Shown piece by piece: positions 1-8,379 of a DNA stretch of 49,604 nucleotides; within the stretch, counting starts at the first letter, position 1; each line of letters opens with the position of its first letter. Under the pieces are notes generated by a model. The model searched no databases, was not told the origin of the DNA, and worked only from the letters and a program-made list of their open reading frames with translations. Location of the stretch: contig CALINM010000012.1 in NCBI GenBank assembly GCA_938045315.1, forward strand, positions 1 to 49,604, given 5' to 3'. The stretch comes from an uncultured bacterium. Lineage in GTDB: Bacteria; CALINM01. A program made the translations under genes and the position numbers.

Positions 1-567
1 TCTTTTAAGGAGTTCCAGGTCCACCTTTAAGCCATCTTTAATTGCCTCATATATGTCTATTTTATGTTTGCTGAAGCCATTTTCATCGTCGCTCCAGAGC
101 TCATAGAACATGCCTGATTTTCCTGCTGGCGTGGATATTACCCTGAGGGAATAGCCCTTTGATATGGTTGGCTGCATTGCTCTCCAGATAGCCTTTGCAT
201 CACGGTGAAAGGCAAACTCATCAAGGAATACATGACCGCTATAACCCCTCACAGTGGTAGGTGAGGCAGGCAGGGAGATGATCTTTGATTTATTGGGCAG
301 CACAAGTTCGCTTCTTGATTCTCTATGTAGCTCAATTTTTGCAAACTGTCTGAAGGCTCCTATGAGGTTATGGATTTTGTCCATGACTTCAAAGGACTGT
401 CTTTCTGAGGTGGAGAGGATCAGGATATGGCATCTTTTGTCTGTTGCCAGTTTCAATGCCTCAAAGCACAGGGCTGTTGTCATGCCTATCTGTCGTGCCT
501 TAAGGCAGATCTTGAGTCTTGAAGTATCATCGATCCATCTTTTCTGATAGGGATAGAGCCTGAACAT
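1..567 (-). CDS. Phage terminase large subunit (Mu gp28-like), partial, runs off window start
   Basis: Minus-strand translation MFRLYPYQKRWIDDTSRLKICLKARQIGMTTALCFEALKLATDKRCHILILSTSERQSF...GHVFLDEFAFHRDAKAIWRAMQPTISKGYSLRVISTPAG shows ATPase motifs (KARQIGMTT, VFLDEFAF). TGATG overlap with the next gene. Confidence 0.88.
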   Translation of the reverse strand, partial: MFRLYPYQKRWIDDTSRLKICLKARQIGMTTALCFEALKLATDKRCHILILSTSERQSFEVMDKIHNLIGAFRQFAKIELHRESRSELVLPNKSKIISLPASPTTVRGYSGHVFLDEFAFHRDAKAIWRAMQPTISKGYSLRVISTPAGKSGMFYELWSDDENGFSKHKIDIYEAIKDGLKVDLELLKR

Positions 568-956
568 CAGGACTCTCCAATTGTCTCAGATATTGCCTTA
601 AGCAGGTCTTTGAGGTTTGTCTCCTTGCCCTCTGTTTCTTCCTTTATAACCTTGACGCCCTGCCAGAGTTTTATAGCCCCTGCAGTTCTTAAAACTGCAT
701 TGACATTCTGGGCTGAGGGGTTTTTAAGTGCCTCTTTTAGCATGGTTCTAAAGAGTTGTATGAGCTGGTTCTGTATGTCTTCTGTGTCTTTGAGGTAGTT
801 TTTTCGCTTTGTATCCCAGTCTCCAGCCACCTTCCAGTTATAGAGGGTCTTTCTTGATACCTTGCCTCCCAGGATATTGGCTATGGTATCAAGGGAAAGT
901 CCTTCCTGCACATAGAGCCTCTGTGCCTCTTCAAAATAGATGGCCGCTTTAGCCAT
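567..956 (-). CDS. Mu gp27-like / DUF1804-type small terminase-like protein
   Basis: MAKAAIYFEEAQRLYVQEGLSLDTIANILGGKVSRKTLYNWKVAGDWDTKRKNY: N-terminal HTH typical of the DUF1804 family, adjacent to terminase. Confidence 0.8.
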   Translation of the reverse strand: MAKAAIYFEEAQRLYVQEGLSLDTIANILGGKVSRKTLYNWKVAGDWDTKRKNYLKDTEDIQNQLIQLFRTMLKEALKNPSAQNVNAVLRTAGAIKLWQGVKVIKEETEGKETNLKDLLKAISETIGES

Positions 957-1209
957 TTAGTTCTTGCTCCAGTCTTTTTATCTGTGATTTTATCTCCTTT
1001 GCCTCGATCCATATTTTGTAGAAATCTTCAAAAGCAACTCTGGCACGCTCGAGCTCTAACTCTGTGAAATCTTCATCGTAGGCGCTGGCATCAATGATAT
1101 TTCTTATGGTGATTATATGGTTGTTAGCTTTAAGATCAAGCTCTCTGAGTTTCTGTTTTTTCTCTGATATCTTTGCCTTAATAAGCAGGAGTTCATTTCG
1201 AAGACTCAT
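949..1209 (-). CDS. Mu gp26-like small coiled-coil phage protein
   Basis: Position next to the gp27/gp28-like genes, coiled-coil composition, overlap with neighbours. Confidence 0.5.
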   Translation of the reverse strand: MSLRNELLLIKAKISEKKQKLRELDLKANNHIITIRNIIDASAYDEDFTELELERARVAFEDFYKIWIEAKEIKSQIKRLEQELNG

Positions 1210-1477
1210 GTTCCCCCCTTGATATGGGGCATACTACAGGCTTGCTCAGCTTTTCTTCAAGCCTCATGAGAATTCCAGCAAGCATTACCTTGTATTCCTG
1301 TTCGTCTTTAAGTAGCTGAAGCAGGTTTTCTGAGAGTTGAGAGTGTCTGTCAAAGGCCTCTCTGGATATCTCGTTTGATTTTTTGAAGGTGTAATACCAG
1401 ATTACAAAAATTACAAGGGCAAGTCCACCCTGACTTATGATCTGAAGCACGGGCAGTAAGTTTTTCAATTCTTCCAC
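1193..1477 (-). CDS. Small membrane phage protein (one N-terminal TM; DUF2730-like or lysis accessory)
   Basis: TM segment IISQGGLALVIFVIWYYTF followed by a coiled-coil region; part of the minus-strand phage cluster. Confidence 0.45.
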   Translation of the reverse strand: MEELKNLLPVLQIISQGGLALVIFVIWYYTFKKSNEISREAFDRHSQLSENLLQLLKDEQEYKVMLAGILMRLEEKLSKPVVCPISRGEHESSK

Positions 1478-1601
1478 TTTTGCCTCCTGTTATAACAATA
1501 CTTTATATAACAATATTTGTAGCTCTAATATTTTTCTACTGAATGGTTCATTAGAAATCTTTATTACATTTACTTATCATGTGGAAAAGGAGAGGAAGAA
1601 T
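1478..1601. promoter_or_regulatory. Divergent intergenic region with direct repeat TATAACAATA (1491-1500, 1506-1515)
   Basis: AT-rich gap between the minus-strand terminase cluster and the plus-strand head/tail operon; two exact 10-bp repeats, 15-bp period. Confidence 0.5.
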
Positions 1602-2747
1602 ATGAGAGTAGAAATTTTTAAGACCGGTACTCACACTGACTCAGCGGGCAATACCCGCACCTGGACAGAGAAAGACCTGGATACCATTGTGAGTAAATAT
1701 AATCCAGCTGAGCATGAGGCTCCTGTTGTAATAGGACATCCTGTGGATAATGCTCCAGCCTACGGCTGGGTGGAGAAGCTTGAAAGAAGGGGACAGTCTC
1801 TCTGGGCTAAAATTAAGCCCACTGTGCAGGAGTTTGTGGACTGGGTGAAGGCCGGGCTATACAAGAAGGTTTCTATTTCTTTGTATCCAGATCTGAGGCT
1901 CAGGCATGTGGGTTTTCTTGGGGCAATGCCCCCAGCAGTAAAGGGGCTTACCCCGGTGCAATTCTCTGACAGGGAATATGCAGAGTATGAATTCAGGGAA
2001 TGGACAACTGAGGAGAGGGAAAAGCTGGCAAAGGGATTAATAAAGGGAGAGTTTGCTGGACCTGATAGAACTTTTCCCATAGCTTCACCAGAAGATGTGG
2101 CTGATGCCTTCAGGCTTGCAGGGCATGCAGATGATCCCGATGAGGTGAGAAGAAACATTATAAGGATTGCTAAGAAATATGGCTGGACTGATGCTTTGCC
2201 AGAATCAGCTAAAAAATGGGCTGAGGAACACAATATAGAATTAAAGGAGGCAAGAATGGAAGAGTTAAAAGAGCTCGGGTTAAAACTTAAGGAACAGGAA
2301 GAGCTCATGAAAGAGTATAAGGAGCGTGAAATTCAAAAGGATGAGGAGATTGCAAAGCTTAAGGAGAGGATAAGGATGCTTGAGATGGAGAAAAAGAGGG
2401 CTGAGTTTGAATCCTTCTGTGAGGGATTAATCAGAGAGGGAAGGTTAACTCCAGCTGTTAAGCCAGTGGTAATTGATTTTATGGAGATATTAAGTCAGGT
2501 GGGAGAGTTTGAGTTTTCAGAGCCAGAGGGTAAGCTTAAGACAGAGCCACTTGAGAAATTTAAGAGTTTTTTAAGGGGACTGCCCAAACAGGTTGAATTT
2601 GGTGAGGTTGCAACGAAGGATATAGCAGTGGAAGCTAAAGGGTCTACAAAGGATTTAAAGGATTTGAGTGGATGGGATCTACTCAGGATTTATAGGGAAA
2701 GCCCACAGGAGTTTACAGAAATTTTAGAAAAATCAAGGAATAAATAA
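1602..2747 (+). CDS. Phage head maturation protease/scaffold (Mu I-like)
   Basis: MRVEIFKTGTHTDSAGNTRTWTEKDLDTIVSKYNPAEHEAPVVIGHPVDNAPAYGWVEKL..., C-terminal coiled-coil scaffold, followed by capsid. ATG at 1602 has an SD (ggagagg); the 1581 GTG in the ORF track is less likely. Confidence 0.8.
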   Translation: MRVEIFKTGTHTDSAGNTRTWTEKDLDTIVSKYNPAEHEAPVVIGHPVDNAPAYGWVEKLERRGQSLWAKIKPTVQEFVDWVKAGLYKKVSISLYPDLRLRHVGFLGAMPPAVKGLTPVQFSDREYAEYEFREWTTEEREKLAKGLIKGEFAGPDRTFPIASPEDVADAFRLAGHADDPDEVRRNIIRIAKKYGWTDALPESAKKWAEEHNIELKEARMEELKELGLKLKEQEELMKEYKEREIQKDEEIAKLKERIRMLEMEKKRAEFESFCEGLIREGRLTPAVKPVVIDFMEILSQVGEFEFSEPEGKLKTEPLEKFKSFLRGLPKQVEFGEVATKDIAVEAKGSTKDLKDLSGWDLLRIYRESPQEFTEILEKSRNK

Positions 2748-2758
2748 GGAGGTAGAGC

Positions 2759-3583
2759 ATGGCGACAAAGGTAAGTGATATAGTTGTTCCAGAGGTACTT
2801 TCTGCAATGATTTCTGCCCAGATTCCGGGTCAGCTTGCCATTGCTGGCACGGATAGGGTGGTGGTGCTGGATAATCTAAAAGGTAAACCGGGCGATAGGG
2901 TAAAAATACCTCGCTGGGGTGCAGTGGGTGAATTTGACGAGCTCCAGGAAGGTGTGGCCATGACGCCCGTTAATCTTACTGCCCAGTCCGTTGAAGCAGT
3001 GGTGAAGGAATTCGGGAAGTCTGTGGAAATTACAGAGCTTGCGCTTCTCTCCAGTTACGAGGATCCGCTTAAAGAACTTGCTTCTCAGTTTGCAAAATAT
3101 GCAGCAAGAGCTATTGATAAAGAACTTATAGCAGCTGCCAATACAACCACACTTTCCCATTCAGTGAATTCAACTATTAATCTCGATGCGATAGTTGATG
3201 CCCTTAGCCTTTTTCAGGATGAGCAGGAGGATGTGGTGCTTGTGCTTCATCCCAAGGTTTATGGAGACCTAAGAAAGCTTTCTGAGTTTAAAAGCCACAC
3301 TCAGGCAGCCTCTGAAGTTATTTTAAAAGGGTCTCTGGGTACAGTGTATGGTATGCCAGTTGTAGTAAGTAGATTTATCCCGGTGACTTCAGGTACCCCT
3401 CCTACATATACTAATATGCTTTTAAAAAAAGCAGCACTTGGTCTGTGGTATAAGAAGGAGATGGAGGTTAAGACAGATCAGGACATCCTGAAAAGAACTA
3501 CTGTGATTGCAGCAAATTCTATCTTTGCCTGTGCACTATTTCAGCTTGACCCACTGCCTGCTGCAAAGTTAATAACCCAGTAG
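2759..3583 (+). CDS. Major capsid protein (HK97-fold / N4-gp56-like)
   Basis: MATKVSDIVVPEVLSAMISAQIPGQLAIAG...GDRVKIPRWG...AIDKELIAA...VVLVLHPKVYGDLRKL; directly after protease/scaffold. Confidence 0.82.
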   Translation: MATKVSDIVVPEVLSAMISAQIPGQLAIAGTDRVVVLDNLKGKPGDRVKIPRWGAVGEFDELQEGVAMTPVNLTAQSVEAVVKEFGKSVEITELALLSSYEDPLKELASQFAKYAARAIDKELIAAANTTTLSHSVNSTINLDAIVDALSLFQDEQEDVVLVLHPKVYGDLRKLSEFKSHTQAASEVILKGSLGTVYGMPVVVSRFIPVTSGTPPTYTNMLLKKAALGLWYKKEMEVKTDQDILKRTTVIAANSIFACALFQLDPLPAAKLITQ

Positions 3584-3593
3584 GAGGTGTTTT

Positions 3594-3731
3594 GTGGGTA
3601 TAGGGACACTGAGAAGACACTATGAACAAGCTGACAATCCCAAACCTGCAGTCAAGCAAGAGGCTGCAGTTAAGCCAGAGGCAGAGCAAGAGGTTAAGAC
3701 AGAGCAAACAAAAAAGAAGGGTAAGAGCTGA
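3594..3731 (+). CDS. Small GTG-start phage ORF (45 aa), Lys/Glu-rich (gp35-position)
   Basis: VGIGTLRRHYEQADNPKPAVKQEAAVKPEAEQEVKTEQTKKKGKS*; SD AGGAGG at 3583-3588; absent from the ORF track. Confidence 0.6.
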   Translation: MGIGTLRRHYEQADNPKPAVKQEAAVKPEAEQEVKTEQTKKKGKS

Positions 3732-4162
3732 TGCCTTATTGCAGTCTTGAGGATATTAAGCAGGCAATCCCTGAAAAGAATATCATAGAACTTACAGATG
3801 ATGCAGGCACTGGAACGATAGAACAAAACAGGGTCAATGATGCCATCTCATATGCTGATCAGTTGATAGATGGATACCTGAGGGGAAGGTATACTGTCCC
3901 CCTCAATCCAGTACCTGAGCTCATTAAGAGGTTAGCGGCGGATTTAGCGGTGTTTCATCTCTACAGCAGGCGGTTCGAACTTAATATGCCAGAGGCTATG
4001 CTTCAAAGACGAAAGGAGATAATAAGGCTTTTGGAGCAGATACAAAAGGGCTTTATCAAACTGGGTATAGAGACACAATCGGGGCCTGGACAGGGACACT
4101 ATAAAACTAATAAAACTGGAGAGGATAGGGTATTTGGTGAGGATCTCTGGCTGAAATTTTAG
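3731..4162 (+). CDS. Mu gp36-like protein (DUF1320)
   Basis: MPYCSLEDIKQAIPEKNIIELTDDAGTGTIEQNRVNDAISYADQLIDGYLRGRYTVPL matches the DUF1320 signature. Confidence 0.88.
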   Translation: MPYCSLEDIKQAIPEKNIIELTDDAGTGTIEQNRVNDAISYADQLIDGYLRGRYTVPLNPVPELIKRLAADLAVFHLYSRRFELNMPEAMLQRRKEIIRLLEQIQKGFIKLGIETQSGPGQGHYKTNKTGEDRVFGEDLWLKF

Positions 4163-4399
4163 AGGTAAAAGAGCTTTTTAAATAGATTTAAACAGGGTTT
4201 CAGAGGTTTTGAGGGTTTTGAGAGAGAAAAGAGGTGAAATTAAGGGTGATTTAGACTGCAAAAGTACCTGAAAAAGCCCAAAATTGGCTTTTAAGAGGGG
4301 TTTTTTTAAAGAGGTAATATAAATGTATCCCCTAAAGTTTTTAAACGATTGTAAACGAATTTAAACAGGTTTTAAACAGGGGTATTTAAGGAGGTTGGA
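4163..4399 (+). promoter_or_regulatory. Non-coding gap with phased TTTAAACR motifs upstream of the lysis cassette
   Basis: AAAC cores at 4343, 4353, 4363 and 4374 (10-11 bp spacing), plus another TTTAAACAGG at 4187-4196. Confidence 0.4.
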
Positions 4400-4873
4400 A
4401 TGCTTTTAGGGGCAATTTTTGGATTGGTGGGATCTATAATCCCTGAAGGGCTCAAGTTTCTAAAGGAAAGACAGGATCACAGGCATGAAAAAGAGATGTT
4501 TGAGCTTCAGATGAGATATCAGCGGGAGATGGCTGAGGCAAGGATTCAGGAGGCCAGGGCACTGGCCACACTGGAGCTGGACAGAGAATCTTATAAATAT
4601 GCACCTTTAGAGGTGAAGCCCACAGGAAAAACCTGGCTTGATGCCCTGCAGGTGATGGGAGCCATGTATAACCAAACAGTTAGACCTACACTTACTTATT
4701 TGGTTGTGGCTTGCTGGCTTATGGTGAAGTATGCAAACTGGCAGATAGCGGGAGGAGGTCTTGCCAGTCTACCTAATATCTGGACTGAGGCGGACAATGA
4801 GTTTCTCTCCGCAGTGGTGATGTTTTGGTTTGGAGGAAGGGCTTTTAGTAGAACCTTTGGAAGGGCGAAATGA
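4400..4873 (+). CDS. Putative holin (3TM-type phage holin)
   Basis: N-terminal hydrophobic helix, charged coiled-coil, then C-terminal TM helices; overlaps the start of lysozyme (ATGA). Confidence 0.65.
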   Translation: MLLGAIFGLVGSIIPEGLKFLKERQDHRHEKEMFELQMRYQREMAEARIQEARALATLELDRESYKYAPLEVKPTGKTWLDALQVMGAMYNQTVRPTLTYLVVACWLMVKYANWQIAGGGLASLPNIWTEADNEFLSAVVMFWFGGRAFSRTFGRAK

Positions 4874-5313
4874 CAGAGAAAGGAATTGAGCTTGTGAAAA
4901 CCTTTGAAGGCTTTAGCCCAAAGATATATATCTGTCCAGCCGGGTATGAGACTATTGGGTATGGACATGTAATTACTCCAGAGGAGAGGGAAAGATTTGT
5001 AAGGGGTATCACAAAAGAGGAAGCAGAAGGGCTTTTAAAAGCTGATTTAAATAGGTTTGAAAGGGCGGTTAGAGGGCTTTTAAAGGGTTTTCAATTGCAC
5101 GAATACTGTATAGATGCCCTCACCTCTTTCGCATATAACTGCGGAATATACAGCTTCAAAGCATCAACCCTGAGAAGAAAGATACTTTCAGGGGAACTCT
5201 TTGAGGCAGCGGACGAATTCCTGAAGTGGTGCTATGGGGGAGGAAGAAAGCTTGAGGGGCTTGTAAGAAGAAGAAAGGCTGAAAGGGAACTTTTCCTTAA
5301 GGGACTCCTATGA
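4870..5313 (+). CDS. Phage lysozyme (GH24, T4-like)
   Basis: EGFSPKIYICPAGYETIGYGH gives the E-8aa-C-5aa-T triad typical of phage endolysins with Cys in place of Asp. Confidence 0.92.
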   Translation: MTEKGIELVKTFEGFSPKIYICPAGYETIGYGHVITPEERERFVRGITKEEAEGLLKADLNRFERAVRGLLKGFQLHEYCIDALTSFAYNCGIYSFKASTLRRKILSGELFEAADEFLKWCYGGGRKLEGLVRRRKAERELFLKGLL

Positions 5314-5795
5314 TGACTATAGCAGATATGGAAAAAACAATTATTGAAAGGCTTAAGGACAGGATATCAGGGGTAGAGGTTATCGCCTTTCCTGAAAAGC
5401 CTGCTGAGTATAAGTTGCTGCACCATAAGGGGGCAATTCTTGTAAGTTACAGGGGCTCAAGCTTTTCAGAACCACGGGCAACGGATGTGGTGGTGCAGGA
5501 AAGAAAGGTTGAACTGGATATCGTAGTGGTGATGAGGCATCTAAGAAGTCATGAAGGTGCTTATGCCTATCTTGATGCAGTAAGAACTCTACTTACAGGC
5601 TTTCGCTTACCTGGATGCTCAAAGATGTATCCCTTGCGGGAAGAGTTTATAAGTGAAGAGGCTGGTATCTGGCAGTATGCGATAACCTTTGCTTTCACAA
5701 TGCCAGCTATTGAGCTGGTAGAGGAGGAGCAGGTTGTGCTTCTTAAGAAAATTACAGTTATGGATGATTATGGAATAACGGAGGTGTTAAGATGA
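5310..5795 (+). CDS. Mu gp37-like protein (DUF1834)
   Basis: MMTIADMEKTIIERLKDRISGVEVIAFPEKPAEYKLLHHKGAILVSYRGSSF..., located between lysis and sheath genes. Confidence 0.8.
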   Translation: MMTIADMEKTIIERLKDRISGVEVIAFPEKPAEYKLLHHKGAILVSYRGSSFSEPRATDVVVQERKVELDIVVVMRHLRSHEGAYAYLDAVRTLLTGFRLPGCSKMYPLREEFISEEAGIWQYAITFAFTMPAIELVEEEQVVLLKKITVMDDYGITEVLR

Positions 5796-5980
5796 AGTAT
5801 GTGTATGAAGGAGCTTTTTCTGGAGTAACTATAGGAGATAGGGAAATTTTATTAATTCCAAATACTGAAGTGGAATTGCCTGAGGATAATGAGTATGTGC
5901 AAACTTTGTGCTCCCTGGGACTGCTTAAAAAGGTAGAACAGGTAAGTGAGAGCAGGAAGAAGAGGGAGGAAAAGGAATGA
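5792..5980 (+). CDS. DUF2635-like small phage protein
   Basis: Length and position immediately upstream of tail sheath; ATGA coupling with the upstream gene. Confidence 0.55.
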   Translation: MKYVYEGAFSGVTIGDREILLIPNTEVELPEDNEYVQTLCSLGLLKKVEQVSESRKKREEKE

Positions 5981-6016
5981 AAAGAAAACTTTTAAACCTT
6001 TTGAAGGAGGTTGAAG

Positions 6017-7267
6017 ATGCCAGCTAACTTTTTGCACGGTGTGGAAACCATTGAGATTGAAAAAGGACCAAGACCCATAAGGGCAGTAAAGTCTGCGGTG
6101 ATCGGACTTGTTGGAACCGCTCCAATTCATACAGTTGATCCAGAGTTTAGAACGGTGAATGAGCCTGTTTTGATTTTGAATGAGAGGGATGGGGTAAAGT
6201 ACTTTGGTCAGCCTGCTACAGGATATACTATCCCTTACGCACTGGATGCGATTTTTGATCAGGGCGCGGGAATTGTGGTGGTGGTAAATGTTTTTAATCC
6301 AGCAGTGCATAAAGATAACAATAATCAGCCAGACCCTACAAAAGTAATAGCAGCAGACATTATTGGCGGAGTGGATCCCTCAACAGGCAAGAGAAAGGGG
6401 CTTCAAGCCTTTAGAGACTGTTACAACCTTATGGGGTTTTTCCCTAAAATCTTAATAGCTCCTGTGTATGGCACTTTGAACTCGGTGGCAAGTGAGCTCA
6501 ATGCTATGGCACATGCACTTAGAGCTATGGCTATCGTGGATGCTCCTGTTGGGACTACCTTCAGTCAGGTTATAGCTGGAAGGGGTCCTAACGGCACTAT
6601 CAATTTCAATTATTCTTCAGAAAGGATGATACTCTGCTACCCACACCTTAAGGTTTATGATACTGCTACAGATACAGAAAGGCTTGAGCCTTATTCTCAA
6701 AGGCTTGCAGGGGTGATTGCAGCAAAGGATATAGAAAAGGGGTATTGGTGGAGCCCATCCAATACGGAAATAAAGGGCATTGTAGGGGTAGAAAGAAACT
6801 TATCTGCCATGATTAATGACCCAAATTGTGAGGTGAATATTCTTAATGAAAACGGGATTACGACTGTTTTTAACTCCTTTGGCACTGGAATAAGGACCTG
6901 GGGTAATAGAAGCGCGGCATGGCCAACGATAACACATCCAAAGAACTTCATTAATGTAAGAAGGACAGCGGATATCTTGCATGAGTCTATTGAATACTCT
7001 ATGCTCCAGTTTATTGATTACCCTATCAATGATGCTTTGATTGATGCCATCTGTGAGTCTGTGAATTCTTTTATTAGAACCCTTATTGCCAGAGGGGCTT
7101 TAATTGATGGTAAATGTTACTTCACAGAAGCTAAAAACCCACCCACTGAAATAGCTTTGGGGCATCTTACCTTTGATATGGAGTTTATGCCTCCTACTCC
7201 AGCGGAACGCATAACCTTTGAGAGCTTCATAAATATTGAATTCTTAAAGAATCTGGGGGGCAAATAA
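6017..7267 (+). CDS. Phage contractile tail sheath protein
   Basis: MPANFLHGVETIEIEKGPRPIRAVKSAVIGLVGTAP...GIRTWGNRSAAWP...INVRRTADILHESIEYSMLQFIDYPIND is typical of sheath proteins. SD aggagg then ATG 6017. Confidence 0.95.
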   Translation: MPANFLHGVETIEIEKGPRPIRAVKSAVIGLVGTAPIHTVDPEFRTVNEPVLILNERDGVKYFGQPATGYTIPYALDAIFDQGAGIVVVVNVFNPAVHKDNNNQPDPTKVIAADIIGGVDPSTGKRKGLQAFRDCYNLMGFFPKILIAPVYGTLNSVASELNAMAHALRAMAIVDAPVGTTFSQVIAGRGPNGTINFNYSSERMILCYPHLKVYDTATDTERLEPYSQRLAGVIAAKDIEKGYWWSPSNTEIKGIVGVERNLSAMINDPNCEVNILNENGITTVFNSFGTGIRTWGNRSAAWPTITHPKNFINVRRTADILHESIEYSMLQFIDYPINDALIDAICESVNSFIRTLIARGALIDGKCYFTEAKNPPTEIALGHLTFDMEFMPPTPAERITFESFINIEFLKNLGGK

Positions 7268-7506
7268 TGCAGGAGATACGCTTTAAGATAATGAAGGCTA
7301 TCTATGCTGAGATGAGAGCAAACCCTGAGGGCTACGGATTCCCTGAATGGGAACTTCCCAGGCTTGTGGGTGAGGACTATAAGTTTGACCTTCTCTATCT
7401 AATAGAAAAAGGATGGGTAAAAAGGCAATTCGGATATTTAAGATTAACAGCAGAAGGTATAGATGAGATAGAAAAAAATTCAGGAGGTAGAAAATGGCAA
7501 ACATAG
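7267..7506 (+). CDS. Small winged-helix-like protein inserted between sheath and tube
   Basis: MQEIRFKIMKAIYAEMRANPEGYGFPEWELPRLVGEDYKFDLLYLIEKGWVKRQFGYLRLTAEGIDEIEK: wHTH pattern (YLIEKGWV...LRLTAEGIDEIE). Confidence 0.6.
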   Translation: MQEIRFKIMKAIYAEMRANPEGYGFPEWELPRLVGEDYKFDLLYLIEKGWVKRQFGYLRLTAEGIDEIEKNSGGRKWQT

Positions 7507-8015
7507 CTGTAAATAAACTTACTAATGCCAATGTCTATGTGGATGGGGTGAGTTTTCTCGGCAGGGCTGAAGAGGTAACCCTGCCTGCTATTAAGGCAAA
7601 GACCGTGGAACACAAGGGGCTTGGCATGGTGGGGGTGGTGGAGCTTCCAGCAGGTATTGAGAAGATGGAGGCAAAGATCAAATGGAGCAGTCTCTATCCA
7701 GAGGTGCTGTATAAAGTGGCAAACCCCTATAAGCCTGTGCAGCTGCAACTGAGGGCATCTCTTGAGAGCTTTGATTCCTCTGGAAGAATAGCACAGCTGC
7801 CTGTGGTATGCTTTATGACTGCAAGCTTTAAGACATTTCCCGGCATAGGCTTCAAACATCAGGACCCTGCAGAAGTGGAGACAGAGCTTGCTGTTTCATA
7901 TTATAAACTGCAGGTAGGTGGTATGGATGTGGTTGAGGTGGATGCCTTTGCAAATATATGGAAGGTCAATAAGGAAGACATACTGGCAACTTATAAGGCA
8001 AATATTGGAGGCTAA
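7494..8015 (+). CDS. Phage major tail tube protein (P2 FII-like)
   Basis: MANIAVNKLTNANVYVDGVSFLGRAEEVTLPAIKAKTVEHKGLGMVGVVELPAGIEKMEAKIKW is typical of contractile tail tube proteins. Confidence 0.93.
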   Translation: MANIAVNKLTNANVYVDGVSFLGRAEEVTLPAIKAKTVEHKGLGMVGVVELPAGIEKMEAKIKWSSLYPEVLYKVANPYKPVQLQLRASLESFDSSGRIAQLPVVCFMTASFKTFPGIGFKHQDPAEVETELAVSYYKLQVGGMDVVEVDAFANIWKVNKEDILATYKANIGG

Positions 8016-8105
8016 ATGAAAAGGGACCGGGAACTCATAAGGAGAATACTTATGGTGCTTGAAGAAGGAGATATCTATGAAGATAAAAAAGAAGGTAGAA
8101 TCTAA
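8016..8105 (+). CDS. 29-aa ORF resembling the N-terminus of DUF2513 (remnant or leader)
   Basis: MKRDRELIRRILMVLEEGDIYEDKKEGRI*; starts directly after the tube stop codon (TAAATG) and overlaps the next gene start. Confidence 0.4.
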   Translation: MKRDRELIRRILMVLEEGDIYEDKKEGRI

Positions 8106-8379
8106 TGTCCTTACCTTTTCAGAGGTGGAGATAAGGGAGCCCCTTGTGGAGGATCTTATTCAGGCTGAAAGGATAGCTGGCAGTGCTGAGGGACTTAGTT
8201 TTGCCCTTGCTGTGCTTTCTCAGATAGCCACTTTTGATGGGAAAAAGTTACCACCAGAGGACTTAAGACGGCTAAGAGTAAGAGATTTTTTAGCCTTTGC
8301 CAGGGCTATGGAAAGCTTTGGTTTAGAGGAGCTGGCAAGGGAGTTATTGTCCTCACAAGAGAAGCAGGGTTCAGCCTAA
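8077..8379 (+). CDS. Phage tail assembly chaperone (P2 gpE-like)
   Basis: MKIKKKVESNVLTFSEVEIREPLVEDLIQAERIAG...SFALAVLSQIATFDGKKLPPEDLRRLRVRDFLAF; ATG at 8077 preceded by aaggag. Confidence 0.82.
   Translation: MKIKKKVESNVLTFSEVEIREPLVEDLIQAERIAGSAEGLSFALAVLSQIATFDGKKLPPEDLRRLRVRDFLAFARAMESFGLEELARELLSSQEKQGSA

Noticed and set aside
1760-2308. Long antisense ORF (182 aa) opposite the protease/scaffold gene
   Set aside because: Low-complexity Ser/Pro-rich translation with no recognisable domain; the sense strand is clearly coding.
5852-7859. Antisense ORFs (5852-6310, 6697-6951, 7298-7531, 7395-7859)
   Set aside because: All lie opposite confidently assigned phage genes and lack coding character.
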